From CAZVXI01 sp964631295 (lineage in GTDB: Bacteria; Planctomycetota; Phycisphaerae; Phycisphaerales; SM1A02), in assembly GCA_964631295.1 (NCBI GenBank), contig CAZVXI010000175.1, positions 1 through 6,441 on the forward strand: DNA of 6,441 nt, read 5' to 3'. Below the pieces are notes generated by a model. The model ran no database searches. It was not told where the DNA came from and worked only from the letters and a program-made list of their open reading frames with translations. The translations under genes and the position numbers were made by a program. Below, piece after piece: positions 1 to 6,166 of this stretch (position 1 is its first letter; every line of letters begins with the position of its first letter).

Positions 1-93
1 TCCTGGAACCTGATCATCATCGTCGTCAGTTTGGTCATCGGTTTGATCGGAGTCGCAGCGACAAGGAGCAGCGGATGCGTGCATGGCAGATGA
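1..93 (+). CDS. 3' end of an upstream reading frame with a hydrophobic segment (partial)
   Basis: The frame is open from the left edge and stops at TGA 91-93, giving about 30 residues. It contains a strongly hydrophobic run, IIIVVSLVIGLIGVAAT, of the length and composition of a membrane helix, followed by a short tail with Arg and Cys. Of its first 20 codons, 16 end in G or C, as expected for coding DNA here; the nadB frame over the same bases is A/T-rich at third positions and carries two stops. I do not recognise the protein. It would overlap the nadB start by 11 nt, which could mean translational coupling. It may instead be the lost front of nadB in another frame, but it shows no GxGxxG and does not resemble the NadB region expected here. 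Confidence is low because only the tail is visible. Confidence 0.25.
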   Translation, partial: SWNLIIIVVSLVIGLIGVAATRSSGCVHGR

Positions 94-1492
94 TGATTCG
101 CCCGAACGCCACGCGCAGGACACCGAGCGTGTTGCCGGCGGCGTTGCGAACGAGTGTATCGCGTCGATTGTCGCGCACGCAGCCGCCGGAGGCATCGACT
201 GGCTGACCCGACTCGGCGCGATGTTTGATCGTGATGCAGATGGCCGCATCATGCTCGGCCGGGAGGCAGGGCACAGCGCCCGACGGATCGTTCATGCCAA
301 TGGTGATGCGACCGGCGCGGAAGTCATGCGCGCACTCGTCGCGGCAGTTCGCGCTCGGGCCGACCTCGATGTGCTGTCTGACATGGTCGCAGTCGATCTG
401 ATTACCGATGGCGTGCAGTGTCGTGGAGTGCTGTGTCTTGATCGAGATGATGAACCGCTCGCGATCATGGCCGACCAGGTGGTGCTGGCAAGTGGCGGCA
501 TCGGTGGGTTGTATGCGCACACAACGAATCCGCCTGAGGTCGCAGGAGATGGCCTGGCAATGGCGCTGCGTGCCGGCGTTGAGGTGGCAGACCTTGAGTT
601 CGTGCAGTTTCATCCAACCACGCTCGACACAGGAACCGATCCCGCTCCATTGCTGACCGAAGCGCTGCGCGGTGAGGGTGCGCGGCTGGTTGATGCCAAT
701 GGCGATCGCATCATGCAACATGTGCATCCCGATCTGGAGCTTGCGCCGCGCGACATTGTTGCGCGTGCGATCTGGCGTGCGCAGCGCGCGGGTCGGCAGG
801 TCTTGCTGGATGCGAGAAGCATCGGCCCCGATTTCCTGCAGCGGTTCCCGACAGTGTGGGAATCAGCGCGCAAGGCAGGGTTTGATCCCTGTAGCGAGCC
901 GCTGCCTGTGACGCCCGCAGCACATTATCATATGGGTGGCATCGCCACCGATGCGCACGGACGCACTTCGCTCGTCGGACTCTGGGCGGTGGGGGAGGTC
1001 GCATGCACAGGCTTGCATGGTGCGAATCGACTGGCGTCCAACTCGCTTCTTGAAGGGCTCGTGATCGGAGCTCGAACAGGCAACGACATGCTGTGCAGCA
1101 CGCGTCCGACCGACAGGCAACGCGATGTACGCGTTCCATTCGATGCGCTGCGCGTGACGCGAGCCGATAAACAGTCTGCTCGCAGGATGTTGCGCGATGC
1201 CATGTGGGAACATGTGGGTATTGAACGGGATGCTGCCGGCCTGCAACGGGCAATCGATTGTTTACGCGAGTCAGGAAGCGGCGATGTCCGGAACCATCTT
1301 GCAGTTCGTAATATGTCGCTCGCGGGTATGACGATCGCGGAATGTGCACTGGCGCGGTGTGAATCCCGGGGAAGTCACTTTCGAAGTGATTTTCCGAATG
1401 AACGCCCAGATTTAGCGCAGCGCATCCTCGTACGCCGAGTTCCCAGCGAACAAATGCGATTGCTGCTGCGCTGTGAGATCAGCGTTGCGTAA
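83..1492 (+). CDS. nadB: L-aspartate oxidase, N-terminally truncated or frameshifted
   Basis: NadB is a cytoplasmic FAD enzyme that oxidises L-aspartate to iminoaspartate, which NadA converts to quinolinate for NAD synthesis. The 469 residues align with the family from just after the usual QGGIA motif to the C-terminus. Signatures are REAGH with Glu61, QFHPT with His177, LTEALRGEGA (192-200), APRDIVARAI with Arg223, PAAHYHMGG with His281 and TGLHGANRLASNSLLE with Arg316. These correspond to E. coli Glu121, His244, Arg290, His351 and Arg386. The C-terminal helical domain ends with the typical ARCESRGSHFRSDFP. HYHMGG and the REAGH/NRLASNS combination favour NadB over succinate dehydrogenase or fumarate reductase flavoproteins. 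About 55-60 N-terminal residues with the GxGxxG dinucleotide motif are absent. Homology seems to run back to about position 62 (QGAADAC before Met1), so ATG 83 is only the first available start. AAGGAG at 63-68 lies 14 nt away, too far to be convincing. The gene may be a pseudogene or carry an assembly frameshift. Confidence 0.93.
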   Translation: MADDDSPERHAQDTERVAGGVANECIASIVAHAAAGGIDWLTRLGAMFDRDADGRIMLGREAGHSARRIVHANGDATGAEVMRALVAAVRARADLDVLSDMVAVDLITDGVQCRGVLCLDRDDEPLAIMADQVVLASGGIGGLYAHTTNPPEVAGDGLAMALRAGVEVADLEFVQFHPTTLDTGTDPAPLLTEALRGEGARLVDANGDRIMQHVHPDLELAPRDIVARAIWRAQRAGRQVLLDARSIGPDFLQRFPTVWESARKAGFDPCSEPLPVTPAAHYHMGGIATDAHGRTSLVGLWAVGEVACTGLHGANRLASNSLLEGLVIGARTGNDMLCSTRPTDRQRDVRVPFDALRVTRADKQSARRMLRDAMWEHVGIERDAAGLQRAIDCLRESGSGDVRNHLAVRNMSLAGMTIAECALARCESRGSHFRSDFPNERPDLAQRILVRRVPSEQMRLLLRCEISVA

Positions 1493-1537
1493 ACTTTAGG
1501 CAATAAGATGCCGTATCTGTCGAGCGGACCTTCAGTG

Positions 1538-1567
1538 TGTCTCTTATGGAAGAGATTCTTCGTATTC
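1538..1567 (+). terminator. weak intrinsic-terminator-like hairpin after nadB
   Basis: A stem TCTCTT (1540-1545) / AAGAGA (1550-1555) closes an ATGG loop and can be extended by one G-U pair. It is followed by TTCTTCGTATT, a broken T-rich tract. It sits 46 nt past the nadB stop and 26 nt before the convergent sulfotransferase stop, where a terminator is expected. The stem is short and A/T-rich, so efficiency is doubtful. On the minus strand the same stem is not followed by T residues. Confidence 0.35.
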
Positions 1568-1581
1568 TGATAAAACAGTGG

Positions 1582-3102
1582 TCAGCCTGTGATGGAAGAA
1601 CTCGGTGTGGAAGTTGCGCGTTCATTGAATGAGATGCCATGTCGCTCAAGTGCCTCACGCAGTGGATCGAGCAAGTTGCCGAAGCGCGATGCCCGCCCCA
1701 TTGCAGTCGTATAAATCGGCTGGCGAACCTGATCGTAACTGAGTGTCTTGTCGTTCCGTGCTGTCTTGTGAAACTCCAGACACCGATCATCCCATGCCAA
1801 CTCGCAGAAGCTGATAATCTCCCGCGAGACTGTTTCCTGCTCGGCAATCAGCTGTTCGTACGAGACATCCATCATCGGTACATCTACAAGATCGCGAAAA
1901 TGATTCACGACGCGCAGGTATTCTGCGTGGCTGAATGCGAGATCTTCAAACGAAGACGCCCAAGGAATGTGCGTGGGGAGAAGCCGCTCGAAAAAGCATG
2001 ATACGCAGGTGTCGAGTGCATCTCGTGTTGTATGCAGCACATGTGCACCCGGAAAATACGCATGAATGACACCCAGATGTGGATAGTTGCCAAGATGCTT
2101 ATCGACAACGCGGTGAGCACCGCCAGCGTTGCGAGCGACGGATTCGATGTATGCACGAGATTCAGCTTCGACGACGCGCGGCTGCAGGTGTTCGACACAT
2201 TCAGGGTAGGGGTGGGGTGAACCGATGCGAATCCCCATCTCCGAAGTCATGAGAGCGAGCGTGGGAAGTTCTCCGGCGCCGTGCACGTCCGGATGAGCGT
2301 CGAGGATGCGCTCGGTCAGTGTGGAGCCACTGCGAGGCCTGCCGACGATAAAGACGGGCAGTGAGGTATCGTGTGAATGTGTGCGCGGCAGGGTCTTGAA
2401 ACGGTTGTCGTCAAATATCGTGAGCAGACGATCATTGAGTGCACGCTCCGCGTCGTGATCGTAACGGACTCGCAGGACTGCGTTGGCTGCAGTTCCCCAT
2501 TGCAATGCATCTTCATAGTGGCCAGACTTCTCACACGCGGAAGCCATCGCAAAGAGAAGGTCGCGCTTGTGTTTTGTATCGGGCGGGTCGTTGCGCAGGG
2601 AGCGCTCACCAAACTCGACAGCTTCTTCATATTCAGCATCACTGGACAGCAGGCGAGCATAAATTGCCGCCACTTCGATCAATGGCTCATCACAATCAAC
2701 AAACCTCCGGAGAACTTTCCTGGCGCGCTTGCGGTTGCCTTGCAGTTCATATGAGTTTGCTTTTCCGGCAATGGCATGTGCAAAAGTGGGGTCCTGTTTC
2801 AATGCTTTGTCGAACGCTTGAATCGCCCGTATGTGATCGCCTTTCGTCAGGAATCCATGCCCGAGCGCGTTGAGCGTCCATGCATTTTTCGGCTGGAGCT
2901 TCACGGCGTATTCGAGGTTCTCAAGTGCTTCTGATATATATCCGCGTGCGATCAGCGCCTGACCGCGCAGCACCCAGCCGTTATGGTCACGCGGGAAGTC
3001 GCGTGTCAGTGTGTCGGCACGTTTCATGGCAGCTGCCACAAGACCGCGAGTCAATGCTTCCTTGCCGGCCTGATAGAGTTGTTTGCTCGTGTGCTTCGAC
3101 AT
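1582..3102 (-). CDS. TPR-repeat sulfotransferase family protein (second gene of pair)
   Basis: This 506-residue protein probably transfers a sulfuryl group from PAPS to an unidentified acceptor. The N-terminal half (about 8-211) is a TPR array; clear units include 41-74, 75-108 (ending ALKQDPTF), 144-173 and 179-211. The C-terminal half is a sulfotransferase domain of the Sulfotransfer_3 type. The 5'-phosphosulfate-binding loop is LPVFIVGRPRSGSTLTER (248-265), followed by DKHLGNY (334-340). The 3'-phosphate site is TTRDALDTCVS, with Arg360 and Ser368 eight residues apart as in known sulfotransferases. A conserved tail motif, QVRQPIYTTAMGRASRFG, is at 458-475. No signal peptide or membrane segment is seen, so it is likely cytoplasmic. 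It starts 9 nt after the stop of its upstream paralog with no clear Shine-Dalgarno, suggesting translational coupling. The two proteins align end to end, indicating tandem duplication. Whether the acceptor is a glycan, protein or small molecule cannot be told from sequence. Confidence 0.9.
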   Translation of the reverse strand: MSKHTSKQLYQAGKEALTRGLVAAAMKRADTLTRDFPRDHNGWVLRGQALIARGYISEALENLEYAVKLQPKNAWTLNALGHGFLTKGDHIRAIQAFDKALKQDPTFAHAIAGKANSYELQGNRKRARKVLRRFVDCDEPLIEVAAIYARLLSSDAEYEEAVEFGERSLRNDPPDTKHKRDLLFAMASACEKSGHYEDALQWGTAANAVLRVRYDHDAERALNDRLLTIFDDNRFKTLPRTHSHDTSLPVFIVGRPRSGSTLTERILDAHPDVHGAGELPTLALMTSEMGIRIGSPHPYPECVEHLQPRVVEAESRAYIESVARNAGGAHRVVDKHLGNYPHLGVIHAYFPGAHVLHTTRDALDTCVSCFFERLLPTHIPWASSFEDLAFSHAEYLRVVNHFRDLVDVPMMDVSYEQLIAEQETVSREIISFCELAWDDRCLEFHKTARNDKTLSYDQVRQPIYTTAMGRASRFGNLLDPLREALERHGISFNERATSTPSSSITG

Positions 3103-3111
3103 AACGCTTGA

Positions 3112-4623
3112 TCACGATCCAGTCGAGTCCGGGTCGTTCACGGTCACACCGTACTTGTCGAGTGTCTCGCGCAGCGGGTCGAGAACGTCTCCGAACTTCT
3201 TCGCGCGTCCGACAGAAGTGTCGTAGATTGGCTTGCGAACCTGAGCGTGGCTGGCTGTTTGTGCGGAGCGTTCCGTCTCGAAGAAGCGCGAACACTGATT
3301 ATCCCACGGAAGGTCGCAATGCTCGAGAATCTGTCGTGTGATTCGCTCTGAGTCTGACACAAGCGACTCGTATTGTATGTCAATCATTGGCACATCGACC
3401 AAGGGCTGGAAGTGTTGGATGATCCGTTCATGCTGGGCGTACATGAACGCGATGTTGTCGAGTGAGAACGCCCACGGCACATGCATCGGGCTGAGCATCT
3501 CGAAGTAGCAGGACAGGCTTGTGTCGACTGGATCACGACGTGAAATGATGACATGCGACTGCGGAAGAAAACTGGAAATGATGGGAAAATACTTGTAGTT
3601 CGTCAGAAATTTGTCGACGATGCGCAGCGCTCCGTTCGCGCCTGTCGAGACGAGTTGCAAGTACGCCTGTGCAGCGTTGTTGGCAATCTCTCTGGTCAGA
3701 TCATTGATGCACGCCGGATACGGCGTGTTACTTTCAGCATTGATACCGATCTGATGGGCGAGCATTTGGAGCGTGGCATGCTCACCGCGGCCGACAGCAT
3801 CCGGATGGGCGTCAATGATTCGCTCGATCAATGTTGAGCCAGTACGCGGCATGCCCATGACGAACACTGGCAGCGAGGTATCGAGGCCTTCAACTCGTGG
3901 CAGATCTCTCATACGCTCTGGTGAGCATGTCTTGAGCAGGTCGTCAATCGCACGCCGGGTGTCATCCTGGCTGAACTGTGTCGTGCTTTGTTGGTTCGCG
4001 CGATGTGCGGAGTCGAAGGCCTCGGAATATTGCCCGAGGTTCTCGTGCGCTTTGGCGATCGCGGCGTGGATGACTGCAGCGGCTCTGCTGCCCGCGGGCG
4101 CGCGCTGCGCGAATCGCTCTCCCAGTTCGAGGACTTTCTCGTTCTGGCCTCGACGCGCGAGCAGGTGGAGATATTGACCAAGCGCATCGAACGATGCGGC
4201 TGGTCCCTCGGCAAGTGGCTGCAGGACCTGCTCAGCCTGATGTGCGTCGCCCTGATAGTCATGCGACTGCGCCTTGCCAATGGCGGCATGGACGAGATTC
4301 GGATCAAGCTTGATCGCGTCATCGAATGCGGCAATGGCGGCCTCATGGTTGTTGAGTGTCTGCCAGCCGTATCCGACGGCCGTGAGAATCTGCGGCTCGC
4401 TGGGCATGAGGCGCAGCGCACGCTGGAGGTCGTCCATCGCGGGCTCGGGCATGCCGAGCGGCGTGCGGACCTGCGATCGCAGCAGCCAGCCGTTGGCGTC
4501 ACCAGAGTCTCGCTCGATCATTGCTTCGGCATGCTGAAGCGCCAAGGGCAGGTTTCCGGAGCGGAAAGCGCTCATCCCCTGCTCGAACAGGTCGCGCATT
4601 GATGGCTGGCTGGTGACGGTCAT
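3112..4623 (-). CDS. TPR-repeat sulfotransferase family protein (first gene of pair)
   Basis: This 503-residue paralog of the next gene is predicted to be a cytoplasmic PAPS-dependent sulfotransferase. TPR-like helical repeats fill about residues 10-215; the clearest unit is 77-110, ending AFDDAIKLDPNLV. The catalytic domain begins with the PAPS loop LPVFVMGMPRTGSTLIER (251-268) and continues with VDKFLTNY (336-343). The 3'-phosphate site is SRRDPVDTSLS, with Arg363 and Ser371 at the family spacing of eight residues. YESLVSD (418-424) and VRKPIYDTSVGRAKKFG (462-478) are typical of bacterial TPR-sulfotransferases. A TAG stop lies three codons upstream of ATG 4623, so this start is the earliest possible, and AGGA lies 7 nt before it. 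The gene probably leads a two-gene operon and is divergent from the secreted HAF-repeat gene. The substrate is unknown; a surface polysaccharide or protein is a guess from context. Confidence 0.9.
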   Translation of the reverse strand: MTVTSQPSMRDLFEQGMSAFRSGNLPLALQHAEAMIERDSGDANGWLLRSQVRTPLGMPEPAMDDLQRALRLMPSEPQILTAVGYGWQTLNNHEAAIAAFDDAIKLDPNLVHAAIGKAQSHDYQGDAHQAEQVLQPLAEGPAASFDALGQYLHLLARRGQNEKVLELGERFAQRAPAGSRAAAVIHAAIAKAHENLGQYSEAFDSAHRANQQSTTQFSQDDTRRAIDDLLKTCSPERMRDLPRVEGLDTSLPVFVMGMPRTGSTLIERIIDAHPDAVGRGEHATLQMLAHQIGINAESNTPYPACINDLTREIANNAAQAYLQLVSTGANGALRIVDKFLTNYKYFPIISSFLPQSHVIISRRDPVDTSLSCYFEMLSPMHVPWAFSLDNIAFMYAQHERIIQHFQPLVDVPMIDIQYESLVSDSERITRQILEHCDLPWDNQCSRFFETERSAQTASHAQVRKPIYDTSVGRAKKFGDVLDPLRETLDKYGVTVNDPDSTGS

Positions 4624-4630
4624 GGGAGCA

Positions 4631-4634
4631 TCCT
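4631..4634 (-). promoter_or_regulatory. Shine-Dalgarno of the first sulfotransferase gene
   Basis: On the minus strand, AGGA lies 7 nt before ATG 4623. A stronger-looking GGAGGG (4649-4644) is 20 nt from the ATG, too far to serve it, and no other in-frame start exists upstream because of the TAG at 4635-4633. Confidence 0.5.
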
Positions 4635-4700
4635 ATGAAGTAGCCCTCCGGTCATCGACAGACTCTGGGAAGGTCATTTGGCTGAGACGTCAGAAAATGC

Positions 4701-4728
4701 TTGCTCATCCCGGCCAGATCGTTACCCT
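4701..4728 (+). promoter_or_regulatory. possible sigma-70-like promoter for the HAF-repeat gene
   Basis: TTGCTC (4701-4706) and TACCCT (4723-4728) are separated by 16 nt and match the -35 and -10 consensus only in part (TTG..., TA...T). Transcription would begin near 4735 and give a leader of about 100 nt that includes the whole SD-masking helix. The match is weak; planctomycete promoters are poorly described and other placements are possible. No convincing promoter was seen on the minus strand for the sulfotransferase genes. Confidence 0.2.
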
Positions 4729-4753
4729 TATCGGAACTGAATCCATCGGTGGA

Positions 4754-4828
4754 CTTTCCCTCACGAGAGAACGAGAAGAGAGAGGGGGTTGCCGAGCTGA
4801 AAATCTCGCTGCGAGAAGTGAGGGAGAG
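4754..4828 (+). promoter_or_regulatory. leader helix that can mask the ribosome binding site
   Basis: CTTTCCCTCAC (4754-4764) is complementary to GTGAGGGAGAG (4818-4828) over 11 bp with a single G-U pair. The right arm is the Shine-Dalgarno of the downstream HAF-repeat gene. The enclosed 53 nt are purine-rich and contain a small hairpin TCTCG-CTG-CGAGA (4804-4816). The left arm can alternatively pair with GAGGG at 4782-4786, which would release the SD. The pairings are visible in the sequence. That they regulate translation is inference, and no known riboswitch class was recognised. Confidence 0.4.
4822..4826 (+). promoter_or_regulatory. Shine-Dalgarno that sets the start of the HAF-repeat gene
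   Basis: GGGAG ends 9 nt before ATG 4836, the start that places a signal peptide at the very N-terminus. This supports ATG 4836 over the in-frame TTG at 4701, which would add 45 non-conserved charged residues in front of the signal peptide. Confidence 0.6.
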
Positions 4829-4835
4829 ATACTTC

Positions 4836-5939
4836 ATGCAGTCGTCAACTGATTTGCGCGCTGTCGCTTGCTGTATTGGTGCTGTGGTGGCAGCTGGGCC
4901 GGCCATGCCGGTACTTGCTGACAATGTGATCATCGACCTGGGGACGCTTGGCGGGCCAGCCAGCCAGGCTGCGGGAATTAACAACGCCGGCCAAGTCACC
5001 GGGTTTGCCCACAATACCGGGCCGCAGCCACAGGAAGCGTTCATCTGGGATGGCACGCTGACTGGCATCAGTCAGTTTGGCGGGTCTGCGTCAACCGGGA
5101 CGGCAATCAATGGTGCGGGCGTGATTGCTGGCTTCTTCGAAGACAGCAGCTCGCTTGCGAACCAGGCGTTTATCTGGGATTCAGTCGACGGCATGACACC
5201 GCTCGGCACACTGCCCGGCCGATTGCAAAGCGTCGCACGCGGCATCAACGACATGAACGAAGTGGTCGGCGTCTCCCACAGCGGGATCGGGCCGACCGCC
5301 CGGGCATTTTTCTGGGATGCAACGAACGGCATGATCGATCTCGGCGTGCTCGACGGGTTTGACGCGAGCTTCGCACTTGGCATCAACAATTCGAGCCAGG
5401 TGGTTGGGTACAGCGATGGCGGCAGCGGCGAACAAGCGTTCATCTGGGATGCATCCGACGGAATGGTCGGCCTCGGAACGCTCGGCGGCGCAACAAGTGA
5501 AGCCAGCGCGATCAATGATGACGGCACCGTCGTGGGAATGTCGGACAACGGGTCGATGCACGAGGCGTTCATGTACACCGACGGCGGCGGTATGGTCGGG
5601 CTCGGCACGCTTGCAGGGCACGTCAGCAGCGAAGCCAACGGAATCAACGCGGCGGGCTGGATTGTCGGTCAGTCGAACAGTGGCAGTTCGAGCGAGGCGT
5701 TCATATGGGCAGATGGGTTTGGCATGGTCTCCTTGGTTTCCCTGCTGGAGCCGGGCCATGGATGGGATGCGCTGCTCAGTGCAACTGCGATCAACGACAA
5801 CAATGATGTCGTCGGATACGGCGTCATTGATGGTGATATCCACGGTTTCGTGATTGAAAACGTCCAGATTCCTGCTCCAGCAACGCTTTCCTTGCTGGCA
5901 TGTGCAGCGATTGCAGGTCGACGACGACAGCGTGTCTGA
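4836..5939 (+). CDS. secreted HAF-repeat protein with PEP-CTERM-like sorting tail
   Basis: The product is a 367-residue exported protein. Residues 1-28 form a signal peptide: Arg8, a hydrophobic core at about 9-20, and probable cleavage after VLA at 26-28. Seven HAF-family repeats of about 43-47 residues follow at 31-73, 74-118, 120-165, 166-209, 210-252, 253-296 and 297-343. The pattern is LGTLGG..S.A.GIN..G.VVG.S....AFIWD..DGM, with AFIWD replaced by AFMYT in repeat 5 and GFVIE in repeat 7. The tail (345-367) has IPAPATLSLL, a hydrophobic stretch and GRRRQR. This is the layout of a PEP-CTERM signal recognised by exosortase-type systems, with PAP in place of PEP. Its role is unknown; such proteins are surface- or matrix-associated in the lineages that carry them. 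The repeats may form a beta-propeller-like fold, which is inference. It is divergent from the sulfotransferase pair. Confidence 0.9.
   Translation: MQSSTDLRAVACCIGAVVAAGPAMPVLADNVIIDLGTLGGPASQAAGINNAGQVTGFAHNTGPQPQEAFIWDGTLTGISQFGGSASTGTAINGAGVIAGFFEDSSSLANQAFIWDSVDGMTPLGTLPGRLQSVARGINDMNEVVGVSHSGIGPTARAFFWDATNGMIDLGVLDGFDASFALGINNSSQVVGYSDGGSGEQAFIWDASDGMVGLGTLGGATSEASAINDDGTVVGMSDNGSMHEAFMYTDGGGMVGLGTLAGHVSSEANGINAAGWIVGQSNSGSSSEAFIWADGFGMVSLVSLLEPGHGWDALLSATAINDNNDVVGYGVIDGDIHGFVIENVQIPAPATLSLLACAAIAGRRRQRV
4926..5864 (+). repeat. seven tandem HAF-type coding repeats
   Basis: This segment encodes seven degenerate repeats marked by recurring GIN/AIN, VVG and AFIWD motifs. The DNA has diverged but keeps echoes, for example CGTTCATCTGGGA at 5038-5050 and again at 5438-5450. 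Repeat 7 is the most divergent, with an inserted LLEPGHGWDALLSAT before AIND. The pattern points to old duplication under protein-level constraint rather than a recent DNA expansion. Confidence 0.8.
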
Positions 5940-5999
5940 GCGTCGCATCAGGCGGGCTAAGAAAAAATTCTGCCCAAATCCTGCTGATTCACAAGCACA

Positions 6000-6071
6000 T
6001 CACCATCGGTACACACGCGCGCAAGTGCATTGCGATACGGCGGTTACGTACCGCGCCGCGCATGATGGTGA
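6000..6071 (+). ncRNA. candidate structured RNA element with three-way-junction fold
   Basis: TCACCATC (6000-6007) pairs perfectly with GATGGTGA (6064-6071), plus one adjacent G-U. It encloses two perfect 5-bp hairpins, CGCAA-GTGCA-TTGCG (6020-6034) and GCGGT-TACGT-ACCGC (6040-6054). The whole resembles a compact three-way junction 60 nt past the HAF gene stop. It is not a tRNA: there is no T-arm TTCRA and no anticodon arm. It could be a 3'-UTR element, part of a longer noncoding RNA, or chance. No Rfam family was recognised. Confidence 0.3.
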
Positions 6072-6166
6072 CACGTTTGACACGCGCGATACACAAAAGC
6101 AACAGACCATTGCATTGCCACGCCCGTTCACTACTCTGGTTTACGGTTGTTACGCGGGTGAAAGCT

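Noticed and set aside
711..1349. 212-codon antisense frame opposite nadB
   Set aside because: It lies wholly within the conserved NadB coding region and has no recognisable motif, so it is a shadow frame.
83..1492. Succinate dehydrogenase or fumarate reductase flavoprotein as an alternative to NadB
   Set aside because: The C-terminal domain, the REAGH and GANRLASNSLLE contexts and the overall length from the ADDD motif fit L-aspartate oxidase. No SdhB-like partner gene is adjacent.
3988..4602. 204-codon plus-strand frame opposite the first sulfotransferase
   Set aside because: It is antisense to the TPR half of a clear sulfotransferase gene and has no independent coding evidence.
4701..4835. 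Upstream in-frame TTG start extending the HAF-repeat protein by 45 residues
   Set aside because: The extension is charged and unlike a signal peptide, and it would place the real signal peptide internally. ATG 4836 has a well-placed Shine-Dalgarno.
5181..5948. 255-codon antisense frame opposite the HAF-repeat gene
   Set aside because: It is a shadow of a G/C-biased repeat-coding gene. The sense frame has a signal peptide, family motifs and a sorting tail; the antisense has none.
5954..5975. Hairpin GGGC...AGAA-AAAA-TTCT-GCCC just after the HAF gene as a terminator
   Set aside because: The stem has a two-base bulge, is weak in the middle, and is followed by AAATCC rather than a T-tract.
6077..6105. 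TTGACA at 6077-6082 as a promoter for the structured region
   Set aside because: The -35 match is perfect, but no -10-like hexamer occurs 16-18 nt downstream.
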